Source of the DNA: an uncultured Shewanella sp.
Lineage (GTDB): Bacteria; Pseudomonadota; Gammaproteobacteria; Enterobacterales; Shewanellaceae
Length of the DNA: 64,000 nt
Direction: 5' to 3'
Assembly (NCBI RefSeq): GCF_947491715.1
Contig: NZ_CANLKR010000022.1
Location: 1 to 64,000 of the forward strand
The notes beneath the pieces are model-generated. The model did not search any database and had not been told where the DNA came from. It was given only the letters and a program-made list of their open reading frames with translations. The translations under genes and the position numbers were made by a program. Below, piece by piece: positions 31,601-37,579 of the stretch. Within the stretch, counting starts at the first letter, position 1. Each line of letters starts with the position of its first letter.

Positions 31601-33577
31601 ACCCATGTCGATGGTATCGAGCAGTATCGCTATAATAGCAACGGTAATTTAACTGAGAAAGCAGGCTGGCAGCTAGGTTATAACAGTCCTACTAGTAATC
31701 ATCCCTTGCACGCCGTGTATAGCCGCTCAAAAGCGGGCGAGGCTACTGAGACTTATGGTTATGATGCCAACGGCAACCAGATCTGGGGTAAAAAAGGTGG
31801 CAGCGCATGGCGTGAATTCACTTACAGTGGTCGCAATAAGGCCACCCACATACGTGTGGGCGATAAGGATACCTATTTTAGCTATGATGCCAATAATAAG
31901 CGTTTCAAGCGCGTCGACAGCACAGGCACCATCTTTTATGTGGGTAACTTAGAGCTCACCATTAAAGCCGCTGATCCCAATGTAAGCAGCATGAGCAGCG
32001 AGCCGCAAACCTACATCAAGCGTTATTTAGGTGATGCCATGCAAACCTATTACGCGAATGGCAATGCCATGTTGCGCTGGTTGTATAAAGATCATCTAGG
32101 CTCAGTGATTGCCATCACCAATGACAGTGGCGAGTTGGTGAAGCGCTTCAGTTACGACGTATTCGGTCAGCAAACGGAAATTATCCCCACAGAGAGTGAG
32201 CGTATCGCCCATTATGAGCGCAGCGCATTATCTTCCCTATTGCTGGCAGAAATATCCGCCAATACGCGCGGTTATACTGGCCACGAGCCCGTGGACATAG
32301 ACGGCGACAAGCGCATCATTCACATGAATGGCCGCATGTATGACGCCGCCCTTGGCCGCATGCTGCAAGCCGATCCTGTGGTGCAGTCGCCCAGTAATCT
32401 GCAAAATTACAATGCTTATAGCTATGTGCTCAATAACCCGCTCAATGCCACGGATCCCAGCGGCTACTTTTTTAAGAAGTTACTCAAAGGCGTGATGAAA
32501 GTCACAGGTGCGTGGGCGGCACATGAATTTTTAAACAGTATCCCGTATCTTAATACGGTTATTAGCACTGCATTGAATTTTGTACCATTTTGCCAAGTAT
32601 GGTGTGCTGCTTTGTATAATGGCCATGCAAACTTTGTGGCTACTGGCAGTTTATCATCGGGCATTAAGGTAGGCGTGATCAGCGCCGCTGCGGGGTATGC
32701 CTTGCAGGGGGTGGGAGAGTACTTTAGTGAGCTTAGTGCAGTAAATATCAATGCAGTAGCTTGGGAAGGTGCTCAATTGAATAGTTTTGTTGATTTTGGC
32801 GGTAACTTGCTAACCTCAGGGCAAGTGGCGGCGCAAATTGGCGCCCATGCCATGGTGGGTGGGATCAGTGCAGAGTTACAAGGTGGTGAGTTTGGTCATG
32901 GCTTTATCTCAGCGGGGGTCACTAAAGGGGCGGGCGGGGCATTTTTACCCGGTGGTGCGAATGTGGAAACCCGTAAAATTGTCGGTGGTACCATCATTTC
33001 AGCGGCCATTGGCGGTACCGCCTCCGCCCTCAGCGGCGGCAAGTTTGCTAACGGTGCGAGAATGGCGGCGATGCAGTATTTGTTGAATCAGACTGGGAGG
33101 AATTTGAAACAATTAGGCAGAGAAACACTATGGGATCGAGTTAGTAAAAATTATAGTAGTGAATTTTTGTCTGACTTTAAAAAATCTAACCCGTATGAAT
33201 ACTCATTATTTAAAAAGTATGCCTTAAGTGTCGATGCAAATTTGTGGAATAATTCATCCTCAGGTTTGGAAATGGAGAGAAACGCACTGAGTAAGTTTTC
33301 AACTTTTGCATCGGGAGAAGCAAATAGCTATTTTATTAATGAGGTAAAAAATCAAGCTATAGGAAGTATACATGGAACGTATACTGGGAAGATTAGGGAC
33401 GCAGCGCTTTCAGCAATTGGTGCTTGGCCAATAGTTGGGAAATTAGTGGGTGATTATCAAATGGCTTCAGGTGCATTTAATTATGGATCTAATATTACGG
33501 AAGTGATGAATATTCAAATGAATGGAAGTCAAGTTATTAATGGAGGATTCATCAATGAAGTTTATGGTCAGAAATAA
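22700..33577 (+). CDS. Giant exported SpvB/TcdB/YD-repeat (Rhs/Tc-like) polymorphic toxin
   Basis: About 3,625 residues. The ATG at 22700 is favoured by GAGG nine bases upstream; ATGs at 22685, 22754 and 22778 are alternatives. A Sec signal (MKTFLVFCMVFSLHTFAAPG) is visible. In order: Ig-like repeats (about 60-500), fibronectin-like region, PQQ-type propeller (about 914-1124), DUF4214-like segment (about 1134-1254, GLFYGLLGRAPTRAE), calcium-binding DSDGDGVSD, SpvB/TcaC N-terminal domain (from about 1415), at least six FG-GAP/VCBS motifs such as MDFNGDGLTD (about 1727-2104), TcdB-middle-like region, YD repeats (about 2370-3140), and an Rhs core ending in NATDPSGYF near 3255. A glycine-rich pre-toxin segment follows, then a unique tip. 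The Tc/Rhs cocoon would enclose the tip. The secretion route is inferred. Confidence 0.93.
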   Translation: MKRQALIQHILSAGFYKVMRLISDVFMKTFLVFCMVFSLHTFAAPGSNVVKDPSPYAVNYNEVINVLEGEDKIVSFWTREVNDFTEDHDSVPDGITKTILLEVELFDSNDKFIKRVFIPTSAPNRNKLKLDSALFNHTSGKYRISYKLRISVVTGLNEGPRNNYTTTHYSQKTVHVYKNKKPIVSLSPSTISVGLGNTATVTVTVNDSEGKLDGDLKVTVPSGWNATRQSCSMNNTKKQKCIFKITHPEKAASLGSYSIKAIATDKMNLKGEKPLTIKVTESNVAPTFTETDISQSIIALDQSVTLSAKAADDNIQEDKRIDSIKWCYSENGSRSNCTKIVDENHARCNLVNEGSTATCDYTKTFTQSGVYTLWAEVSDGIATVKSKAHSLTVDAPPEITFTTSGSFHLGGKVSFTATAVDSNLKYLKICYVKEGQSKASCTNEITNKMNNNIDDCKAISSQETVCEVNDFLLDQEDFDAAGYEFYALAFDGINTKHLSFTTNIFGRYTLEQPEVTATPNIPGVMARVLGKYNKRDANNINISSIALYVNEVEKKTITDVNNSTEFAFDYELPELSAPIFQFKLIDSEGVEVWSQPLPYPVDLTHPPRVAPTVNHSAGSTNTDGRIALSATPVAHSTEYLWHEYQTCPTREQAGSNLGTTSNPSHTVMKSYEDNGQYCYCAQAKNTNGEGPIGYGSQCAQVTLAVPDYVPGLTRFSPNLSLTQNNPYQLEWINNNKGARSFKLERQSGQVDTSKPWQTLYSGTNTQLLISSIAAANVSVAGLEAGDVSYRVTACNSDNECEAGQIITVNHQVPYLHKAEFSEARTGTNHAEIIFEGLGLQGIETANIQLRNTGETVNLPVYQQTGDGKHRYRMRATSRIIKGLENGGLRLEVNTLIGSATIEFTTQGSSDRANIDLIHASPTVSSDGVVYVSSGQSVHALKEGQNLNRWPFTLPAGTPEGASITAAPTLDKDINANDVVYIGATNRHMYKLDYLTNILWQTRLRGEIHAKATLFSEANPYQNNALQQLLYVGVVANNTVIDANHSGNDVSGLYALDADTGEEHFMYPLLEGVKQAPQIFSNGDLHVTTEDDQLHIINRHQIGPFALRWQDIDSSLLQINLSNVPDWQIPQDANVPLRSFAGLFYGLLGRAPTRAELTFFAYAYDSGIDTNEITAAFLTSHKGIERFALSQTAAEFVDSLFTFLFPSEPDKTEAGGQSRSQWTDLLLTGVPRSEVAYALVQSNEYVAYSENVVSLATSVFYDQCNCNQNSDSDGDGVSDSVEIELGFNPLDPEDLLLDTPLLSASEPVLGDFTLDWQAINPSRPSEEIFYRITESVNGQPATFVSSHHANTQLGLVKASGRYEYQVQACMHAQICSQWSNEVAVEVGDSIVEAPIQPIAAPESVAEFLVPSYSEIIASARFGLTAGAFRVNESGAATYSLPFNLPTGIAGVKPSLGLAYNSQGREGIAGMGWDLQGMSAISRCGSTRLLDGHIKPVEFDEADNFCLDGQRLLLKSGEQGMPGSTYITEIGSQLLITYQSDDSFKVEAKDNSVSIYGASTNSKVALTLAAKNNQTFTHSWLIAYSQDNLRQSSNQIEYTYDEQGKNEKVLSQINYSGNRVELNYTDTSAIRSSVYIKSAHLVQKAQLSEVKVYSHQNILIRSYQLDFNNNDIDQRQLTSITECGLGNVCKQPVTFNYRDVFTQDEFDTSWRNAVRTSEGDYLRLALVLDANNDGITELATLTHVTSTQAKLCLGSIDAPEASCRTFDIYDDVQTSARLVPTDPDGDGLINFLVNTDNDKPDGIWRQFDTLANGTLAAQSLPPLQGDSSMGVNIKPMDFNGDGYNDLIETNDKDNTSGAEIFVRVWDHTQQAYLAPVGIALENQSGFSPHIESGWQSSDVNQDGLADILVWGKDSNNLYFFTTNTDIMVSNDPMCERYTQRYGGTDLSGCEYEHYTAKAYDKITVKGKHAIPMDFNGDGLTDIVVYNKDTKRWQYHLNTGNGFYKGDDFSNNANLSSSIAPMMVDIDGDGQIELVFHDESDNKWYRYEWSHNEYSMGGSVTGGFNRVELPLSDWTFSPPEDTSGKVEYGFFTDADNDGLLDFLYMHSKDKGQANQSLKLYHGGSRVKHPGLLSSVVTGTGIETHIEYASMAESSLYTKASGLPEGMPAQDDAFRVMNIAGASVLVKSVTTDAPTQTENDTVKVNYSYHGARMQFGRGNLGFASIATEMEKGGISFTTETQYAQVFPFMGMPLKTTKKAAGTVISMAENRYVSQTQALEQGYTQYQVYQQESRDCQANVDTILGLSVDVSSYNCQQMLTIQDEYANVLSSKTGHYEATDPDLFVAMDENLSHAGNIGSSNTAINETLKANSLSRLENINTYGSSEFEQRFGRLSVASVTHRRGDKSATRTSAFHYYDNGMLEREVIEPEGNCTTKLITDYIYDAYGNATQKTVHNEGSCEKALSRNSSTTFDDVGRYIVQTHQNGILESKVLSRNALGQVTKASNVDGVVSQAVFDAFGAEVASYSPSGAQQTKLNKACDEALGYCYTMMETSVNGTVLKKQYIDQAGRGYKESSLNVLGSWYTKEQTHDKYGRVISVTEPGLDAVTSTYDALDRVVSSVDDNTGITTSQGTFGRVQTNTLSGDIPGGVQTKTTTYNALGEEYQVTDEQGNTLTYTYDVFGALETVHSDVDDIILSRISYDNLGRKVSMQDKNRGDWAYEYNAFGQLTKQTDARGVVTEIYYDNLGRKREQKVTGTSDVVSEDMFWTYGTGSNKHRLLSERTGTWQRHFYYDNLGRSIASLTNLDGTNDCAANVAFNTTSNDLRITGEALFDPISSRCVIQQSQFDEYGRVFLQFDDYRRSDDGSFVEARGLRQHYQHNQVLKQQEAREGSAGRIYHEIVNINENGSLTEYKKGNRTMTLSYDDAKRLNGISSGNHIQTDSYSFDSLNNLSSRELAASSKQDFQYDELNRITHVDGIEQYRYNSNGNLTEKAGWQLGYNSPTSNHPLHAVYSRSKAGEATETYGYDANGNQIWGKKGGSAWREFTYSGRNKATHIRVGDKDTYFSYDANNKRFKRVDSTGTIFYVGNLELTIKAADPNVSSMSSEPQTYIKRYLGDAMQTYYANGNAMLRWLYKDHLGSVIAITNDSGELVKRFSYDVFGQQTEIIPTESERIAHYERSALSSLLLAEISANTRGYTGHEPVDIDGDKRIIHMNGRMYDAALGRMLQADPVVQSPSNLQNYNAYSYVLNNPLNATDPSGYFFKKLLKGVMKVTGAWAAHEFLNSIPYLNTVISTALNFVPFCQVWCAALYNGHANFVATGSLSSGIKVGVISAAAGYALQGVGEYFSELSAVNINAVAWEGAQLNSFVDFGGNLLTSGQVAAQIGAHAMVGGISAELQGGEFGHGFISAGVTKGAGGAFLPGGANVETRKIVGGTIISAAIGGTASALSGGKFANGARMAAMQYLLNQTGRNLKQLGRETLWDRVSKNYSSEFLSDFKKSNPYEYSLFKKYALSVDANLWNNSSSGLEMERNALSKFSTFASGEANSYFINEVKNQAIGSIHGTYTGKIRDAALSAIGAWPIVGKLVGDYQMASGAFNYGSNITEVMNIQMNGSQVINGGFINEVYGQK

Positions 33578-33953
33578 TGTATTAATTCTTATTGTATCAT
33601 TATTAGTAGCTTGTAATAATCAAAATGATGCTCAAAAACAGTTGATTGAATTAGCTTATTGTTTGCATGTTGAAGGTAGTAGTTGTAAAAGCGAACGTAT
33701 CGATGATTTTTTACGCTTTTTTTCTTCTGAAAGCTTACAAATAGAGACAGAAAAAAGTGCAGATATTAATAATTTATGTTTGCTAATTAAACGATATGAT
33801 GACCAAGAAAGTGAATCGGTGGATAAGAAGTATCGGACTAATTTGTTAAATAAATTAGGCCAGAAAATGGAAGGAACTAAATATAATTATCTTTTTTATA
33901 AAGATTGCAGACAGTTTTTTGACTTACAATTTGTTAATCCTCGAAACGGATAA
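33555..33953 (+). CDS. Putative lipoprotein immunity protein to the Rhs tip
   Basis: A 132-residue predicted lipoprotein. The start is the ATG at 33555 with GGAGG eight bases upstream; it overlaps the toxin gene by 23 bases. The lipobox is SLLVAC followed by Asn, which favours the outer membrane. The mature part is small, AT-rich and unlike known families. Its position directly after and overlapping an Rhs tip is the standard place of an immunity gene; that role is inferred. A periplasm-facing lipoprotein would fit a toxin acting on the envelope. Confidence 0.75.
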   Translation: MKFMVRNNVLILIVSLLVACNNQNDAQKQLIELAYCLHVEGSSCKSERIDDFLRFFSSESLQIETEKSADINNLCLLIKRYDDQESESVDKKYRTNLLNKLGQKMEGTKYNYLFYKDCRQFFDLQFVNPRNG

Positions 33954-34129
33954 CTAAGACATATATGGACGCTCCCGTTGAGTCAAGCCTGTTTTAGCTT
34001 GTTTTGAACGTAAAAACCTAGCCAAGGTCATAATAGGCCTTGGTAATAAAAACTAAACCCTCATTCTTACTTACTCAGTTTTGATCACGGGTCTCGATGC
34101 TGGTGACTTATGCTCGCTCAAAGCGGTTG
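33951..34129 (+). repeat. Post-immunity direct repeat Q, copy A
   Basis: Begins exactly at the immunity stop codon (TAACTAAGACATATATGG) and includes AGCCAAGGTCATAATAGGCC, CTCATTCTTACTTACTC and CTCGCTCAAAGCGGTTG. Closely matched by copy C at 38971-39159 and partly by copy B at 37252-37357. No coding potential. Confidence 0.9.
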
Positions 34130-34134
34130 TACAG

Positions 34135-34384
34135 AATAACATGGACAGGCATTATTAATGAACCAAGTCGCGCTTGTGGTGCAGTCGTCTCACAAATAAT
34201 ATGGACAGGCATTGTTAATTGTTAAATAGAGCAAATCGATAGCGATGTAAGCTGACCTGTGGTGCAGTCATCTCACCATTAACAATCTGCAAAATTACAA
34301 TGCCTATAGCTATGTACTTGCCTAAATTTTAAAAATCATCCACTCAATGCCACGGATCCCAGCGGCTACTTTTTTAAGAAGTTG
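34135..34384 (+). repeat. Pre-toxin repeat P and Rhs core-end remnant, copy 1
   Basis: Starts with a 60-base tandem arrangement (ATGGACAGGCATTATTAATG at 34141, a second ATGGACAGGCATTGTTAATT at 34201). From 34259 it copies the end of the Rhs core at 32377-32482, from TGTGGTGCAG through the codons for NAYSYV and NATDPSGYFFKK. The segment for NNP is replaced by a stretch with an in-frame stop (GCC TAA), so the remnant cannot be read through into the following tip. Confidence 0.9.
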
Positions 34385-35350
34385 TTTAAGGCGATTGCCG
34401 ATATCCCCATTTTAAATGCGATTGTGCAAGTTGTGATGGCTATTTATTGCCAGCCATGTTTGGTTGCCTATAATGCTATGTCAACCTACGCACTAACAGG
34501 CAGCTTAAAGATGGCGGTCGTGGGTGCAGTGGCTGCAATCATCGCCCCTGGTGGTGGTGATCTATTAAGTATTGCGATGAGCGCAGTGATTGGTGGTGTA
34601 TCGGCAGAAATGATGGGCGGGGATTTTCATCGTGGCTTTATTGCAGCAGGTATTGGTGCTGGAATAGGGGGGGGGCAAGGGATTGAAAATCCTTATGTGA
34701 GGGTTGCCGTCGCTGCAGTAGTAGGTGGTACCACCTCTACAATCATGGGCGGCAAGTTTGCCAATGGTGCGATAACGGCTGGATTTGCAGCAGCGGTGAA
34801 AGCGGCGAGAAATGGGGATTTTGATGAGCAAGCAAAAGCGAGAAAGCCTCCAATCAATAATAGGGCGTTAACTGGTGATGAAATAGCTCAAGCAAAGAAA
34901 AACTTTAATAAAGCGGCCCCAGAAGCCTACAAAGATTATAAAAAAGGTGTGTTTAAAGATAATGGCATTGATGTTATTCAAATGGAAGAAAGTGATATTC
35001 AGTTTGTGGATGAGTATAAAATGGACGGGGAAAGTGTATTAGGAGTATCCCAAGAGTATGATGCCCGATCACATTATGAAGTGAAGTTTATTAAAATTAC
35101 TGCCAGAGGTTGCGTCACTATGAGTGAATGTTATGCGACCCTAGCGCATGAGTTTGCACATATGACGGCCGATAATATTAATATGGATAAAGGCTGGGGG
35201 CCCGATATTTACGATAATCAGCAAAGTAGAGAGGTATTTAATAGCCCTCCATCTAATCAAATACAAATGATGGTGAATGCCAGACGAGGCTTTCAAGAAT
35301 CACATGCAGAGGTAAAAGGATTATGGTACGCAGAATACAAAGGACATTAA
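34382..35350 (+). CDS. Orphan Rhs C-terminal tip with HExxH metallopeptidase motif
   Basis: A 322-residue displaced toxin tip. The frame runs on from a core remnant (DPSGYFFKKL) but has no ATG or GTG, only TTG at 34382, and a stop lies just upstream. It may therefore be silent unless joined to the full-length gene. A glycine-rich pre-toxin region (residues 30-140) includes VGGTTSTIMGGKFANGA, shared with the other tips. The C-terminal domain has HEFAH at 256-260, the zincin HExxH motif, and a possible downstream Glu in QESHAEVKG. This suggests a zinc metallopeptidase. It overlaps its partner gene by 28 bases. Confidence 0.75.
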   Translation: MFKAIADIPILNAIVQVVMAIYCQPCLVAYNAMSTYALTGSLKMAVVGAVAAIIAPGGGDLLSIAMSAVIGGVSAEMMGGDFHRGFIAAGIGAGIGGGQGIENPYVRVAVAAVVGGTTSTIMGGKFANGAITAGFAAAVKAARNGDFDEQAKARKPPINNRALTGDEIAQAKKNFNKAAPEAYKDYKKGVFKDNGIDVIQMEESDIQFVDEYKMDGESVLGVSQEYDARSHYEVKFIKITARGCVTMSECYATLAHEFAHMTADNINMDKGWGPDIYDNQQSREVFNSPPSNQIQMMVNARRGFQESHAEVKGLWYAEYKGH

Positions 35351-35859
35351 TACTAGTTCTTCTACTAGCCCTAAATAGTTTGAGTCATGTTCAAGCGGAA
35401 GAATACCGCTATCAAGGTATTGGTCATTCGAAATTAATGAAAGTGGTGGTGAATGATGAAGGTTGTATACAACATACTGATACACGAGATGTAACAACAT
35501 TGGATAAAGAATGCTCTGCCATTGGCAGCGGCCATTTACGTTGGCTCGGCAGAGGCATGTTTGTAGATGTGTCTTTGTCCGATTTAAATAACGAAGCCAG
35601 AGTGCAAGACGAAGTGGCCGATATCCGTATCAAGAATATCGGTACCTTAACTATGCTCAATCGACAATTTGATAATGTCTATGAAATTGTTACAAAAAGG
35701 CATAAACCTGTACAAATGGAGGGCTGGGTTTATTTTACTAAAGAGCAAGGGATCATTGCCTTTTCTAGCGTGTATTTACCTAGACGAATTAATTGGGAAT
35801 CTTTTGTGATGGAGGGGGATTGTGGTTTTGGCGGCCTGTGTAACGACCATAAAAAATAG
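35323..35859 (+). CDS. Exported putative immunity protein for the HEFAH tip
   Basis: A 178-residue protein with a signal peptide (RTLILVLLLALNSLSHVQAE). The mature part has several Cys (GCIQHTD, LDKECSA, and the pair CGFGGLC near the end), consistent with disulfides in the periplasm. AAAGG precedes the ATG. It overlaps the tip gene by 28 bases, typical of a toxin/immunity pair. It is not followed by repeat Q, unlike the other three immunity genes. Function is inferred from position. Confidence 0.72.
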   Translation: MVRRIQRTLILVLLLALNSLSHVQAEEYRYQGIGHSKLMKVVVNDEGCIQHTDTRDVTTLDKECSAIGSGHLRWLGRGMFVDVSLSDLNNEARVQDEVADIRIKNIGTLTMLNRQFDNVYEIVTKRHKPVQMEGWVYFTKEQGIIAFSSVYLPRRINWESFVMEGDCGFGGLCNDHKK

Positions 35860-35987
35860 TGTTATTTTACTTTTTGATATAAAGAAAACGAACTAAAACA
35901 CCCAGAGTCAATTCCTTCTATGTTTATGCATTATCCCCAGTATGCTGGGGATGATGCTCTCTCTTATCTGTCAATATCGATGAGTCA
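35860..35987. other. Gene-free spacer with a hairpin
   Basis: Contains the palindrome CCCCAG-TATG-CTGGGG near 35934-35949, a possible terminator stem without a clear T tract. No coding sequence supported. Confidence 0.4.
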
Positions 35988-36305
35988 AACAGTTTGCGGC
36001 TGCACAAATTGGCGCCCTTGTTATGATGAGAAGTCATGGTGGGTGGAATTTCAGCCGAATGACAAGGCGGCACTCTTTATAGACACTTTTTATAGAAAGG
36101 TAAGAGGGGTCACGGTTTTACTTCTTGTATAAAAAGAGTGCGGGGGTCACTAAAGGGGCGGGCGGGGCATTTTTACCCGGTGGTGCGAATGTGGAAACCC
36201 GTAAAATTGTCGGTGGTACCATCATTTCAGCGGCCATTGGCGGTACCGCCTCCGCCCTCAGCGGCGGTATTCTTTATAACAGATAATAGGGCTAACGGCA
36301 CGAAA
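35988..36305 (+). pseudogene. Decayed copy of the Rhs pre-toxin region
   Basis: Matches the giant gene at about 32825-33060. The part 36140-36267 is identical over 128 bases to 32912-33039. Upstream, GCACAAATTGGCGCCC and ATGGTGGGTGG match with small insertions. Immediately after the identical part, seven original bases (CAAGTTT) are replaced by 23 bases ending in TAATAGG, which brings a stop in the original frame and shifts the frame by 16 bases. The core end (NATDPSGYF) is missing. A 70-base segment with inverted ends at 36071-36140 interrupts the copy. Confidence 0.85.
36071..36140. mobile_element. 70 bp insertion-like segment with short inverted ends
   Basis: Starts CACTCTTTAT and ends ATAAAAAGAGTG, which are near-perfect inverse complements. 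It lies inside the decayed Rhs copy where the giant gene has about 28 unrelated bases. It could be a tiny MITE remnant or simply a hairpin produced by rearrangement; no clear target duplication is seen. Confidence 0.4.
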
Positions 36306-36767
36306 ATGGCGGCGATGCAGTATTTGATGAATCAGACTAATGAGAGTTTGAAGCAGAATTCACAGAGAAAAAAAATCATGGTGAAACTTTTACAAAAAGA
36401 TAGACAAGGTGCAGTTTATGAGGCTGGAAAGTATTTAGGAATAACGGAAGATCATATGATTGAACATGAGTTCAAGTATGTAAATAAAACATTATATGGG
36501 GATACTTCTCAAGCGGGTAAAGTAAGGATTGGTGCCGATGCTTTTAAATCAATAGAAGCATTGATTTCAACAGTGGGACATGAAAATATACATACTATTC
36601 AATATCAAGAAGGAAAATTAGGTTATCCAGGAACCAGTTTATACTACCAAAATCAAATTGAAGCTCATCAATGGGAAATCAATAATGTTGACTTAACAGG
36701 TTTTACAAGGGGCGTTCAAGAAAATTTGAATTTTATTGAATATTATAATAGCCAATTAAATAAGTAA
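36306..36767 (+). CDS. Orphan Rhs C-terminal tip with HENIH metallopeptidase motif
   Basis: A second displaced tip. The original frame is recovered at MAAMQYLMNQTNESLKQ, which matches MAAMQYLLNQTG of the giant protein, so the ATG at 36306 is taken as the start; the reading to 36138 is out of frame with the ancestral core. The 153-residue tip has HENIH at 92-96 followed by EAHQWE at about 119-124, the HExxH...E layout of zincins. It is unrelated in overall sequence to the HEFAH tip. An exported partner follows. Expression is doubtful because the upstream core is broken. Confidence 0.7.
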   Translation: MAAMQYLMNQTNESLKQNSQRKKIMVKLLQKDRQGAVYEAGKYLGITEDHMIEHEFKYVNKTLYGDTSQAGKVRIGADAFKSIEALISTVGHENIHTIQYQEGKLGYPGTSLYYQNQIEAHQWEINNVDLTGFTRGVQENLNFIEYYNSQLNK

Positions 36768-36797
36768 GATTAGCTTTACCTTATGAAGGGGCTGTTT

Positions 36798-37229
36798 ATG
36801 AAAAAATATTACTTTTTTACGCTATTTTTGTTGTTTGTACCATTACAGGCAGTATCAACAATTGAATTAAAATTAGCAGAATTAGAAAATAAAGATAAGT
36901 TAGGTGTGTCAATTTATAATTACTCAAAATCTAAAATAAAATTAGATTATATTATGTGTGTTGAACCTCATACTGGAATCAGCTTTTTGATTGAGGACAT
37001 GAAAGGGAAAGTTTTTAGCCAATCAACAACATTAAATTCAGGATGTAGCCTAAGTAATAAAATTATTGTAGATCGTCATGGAATATTAGGAAAAATTATA
37101 GACAAAGATCTTGTTGATATTTTATATTCACCACCACATAAAAAACTATATGTTACAGCATTGTTGTGTGAGAATTACTTTACTATGGAAAAGTGTCTGT
37201 TTAGCAATAAAATATTAGTTGATTTTTAG
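36798..37229 (+). CDS. Exported putative immunity protein for the HENIH tip
   Basis: A 143-residue protein. The start is the ATG at 36798, with AAGGGG six bases upstream. Signal peptide KKYYFFTLFLLFVPLQAVS. Three or more Cys in the mature part (MCVEPH, SGCSLSN, LLCENYFTMEKC) fit a periplasmic, disulfide-bonded protein. Low GC content. It sits 30 bases after the tip and is followed 22 bases later by repeat Q. The immunity role is inferred from position. Confidence 0.7.
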   Translation: MKKYYFFTLFLLFVPLQAVSTIELKLAELENKDKLGVSIYNYSKSKIKLDYIMCVEPHTGISFLIEDMKGKVFSQSTTLNSGCSLSNKIIVDRHGILGKIIDKDLVDILYSPPHKKLYVTALLCENYFTMEKCLFSNKILVDF

Positions 37230-37251
37230 AAAGGATTAACCAAGATAGGAT

Positions 37252-37357
37252 TAACTAATACATATATGGGCGCTCGCCTATAGTAAAGCTTGTTTTGACT
37301 TTTAGGAAGCCAAAGAAACTTAGCCAAGGTCGTAATAGGCCTTGGTAAGAAAAGAAA
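37252..37357 (+). repeat. Post-immunity direct repeat Q, copy B (short)
   Basis: Shares TAACTAATACATATATGG-type start, GCCAAAGAAACTTAGCCAAG and AATAGGCCTTGGTAA with copies A and C, but diverges in the middle and lacks the right end. Lies between an immunity gene and the next pre-toxin repeat. Confidence 0.85.
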
Positions 37358-37365
37358 TAACATGG

Positions 37366-37522
37366 ACAGGCATTGTTAATGAACCAAGTCGCGCTTGTGG
37401 TGCAGTCGTCTCACCATAAATAATCTACAAAATTACAATGCCTATAGCTATGTACTTGCCTAAATTTTAAAAATCATCCACTCAATGCCACGGATCCCAG
37501 TGGGTACTTTTTTAAGCAATTA
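37366..37522 (+). repeat. Pre-toxin repeat P and Rhs core-end remnant, copy 2
   Basis: Starts AATAACATGGACAGGCATTG, then TGAACCAAGTCGCGCTTGTG as in copy 1. The core-end remnant carries the same disruption (GTACTTGCCTAAATTTTAAA) as copy 1, then ATGCCACGGATCCCAG and TACTTTTTTAAG. The identical lesion in both copies shows they share an ancestor that was already broken. Confidence 0.9.
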
Positions 37523-37579
37523 AAGCGGTTAAACCGTAATTTCATAAAAGGTGCTGTTAAGATTTTTGGGGCCAATGTA

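Noticed and set aside
36138..36305. Longer reading of the HENIH tip from 36138
   Set aside because: It is out of frame with the ancestral pre-toxin sequence and comes from the shifted copy; Pro-rich translation is an artefact.
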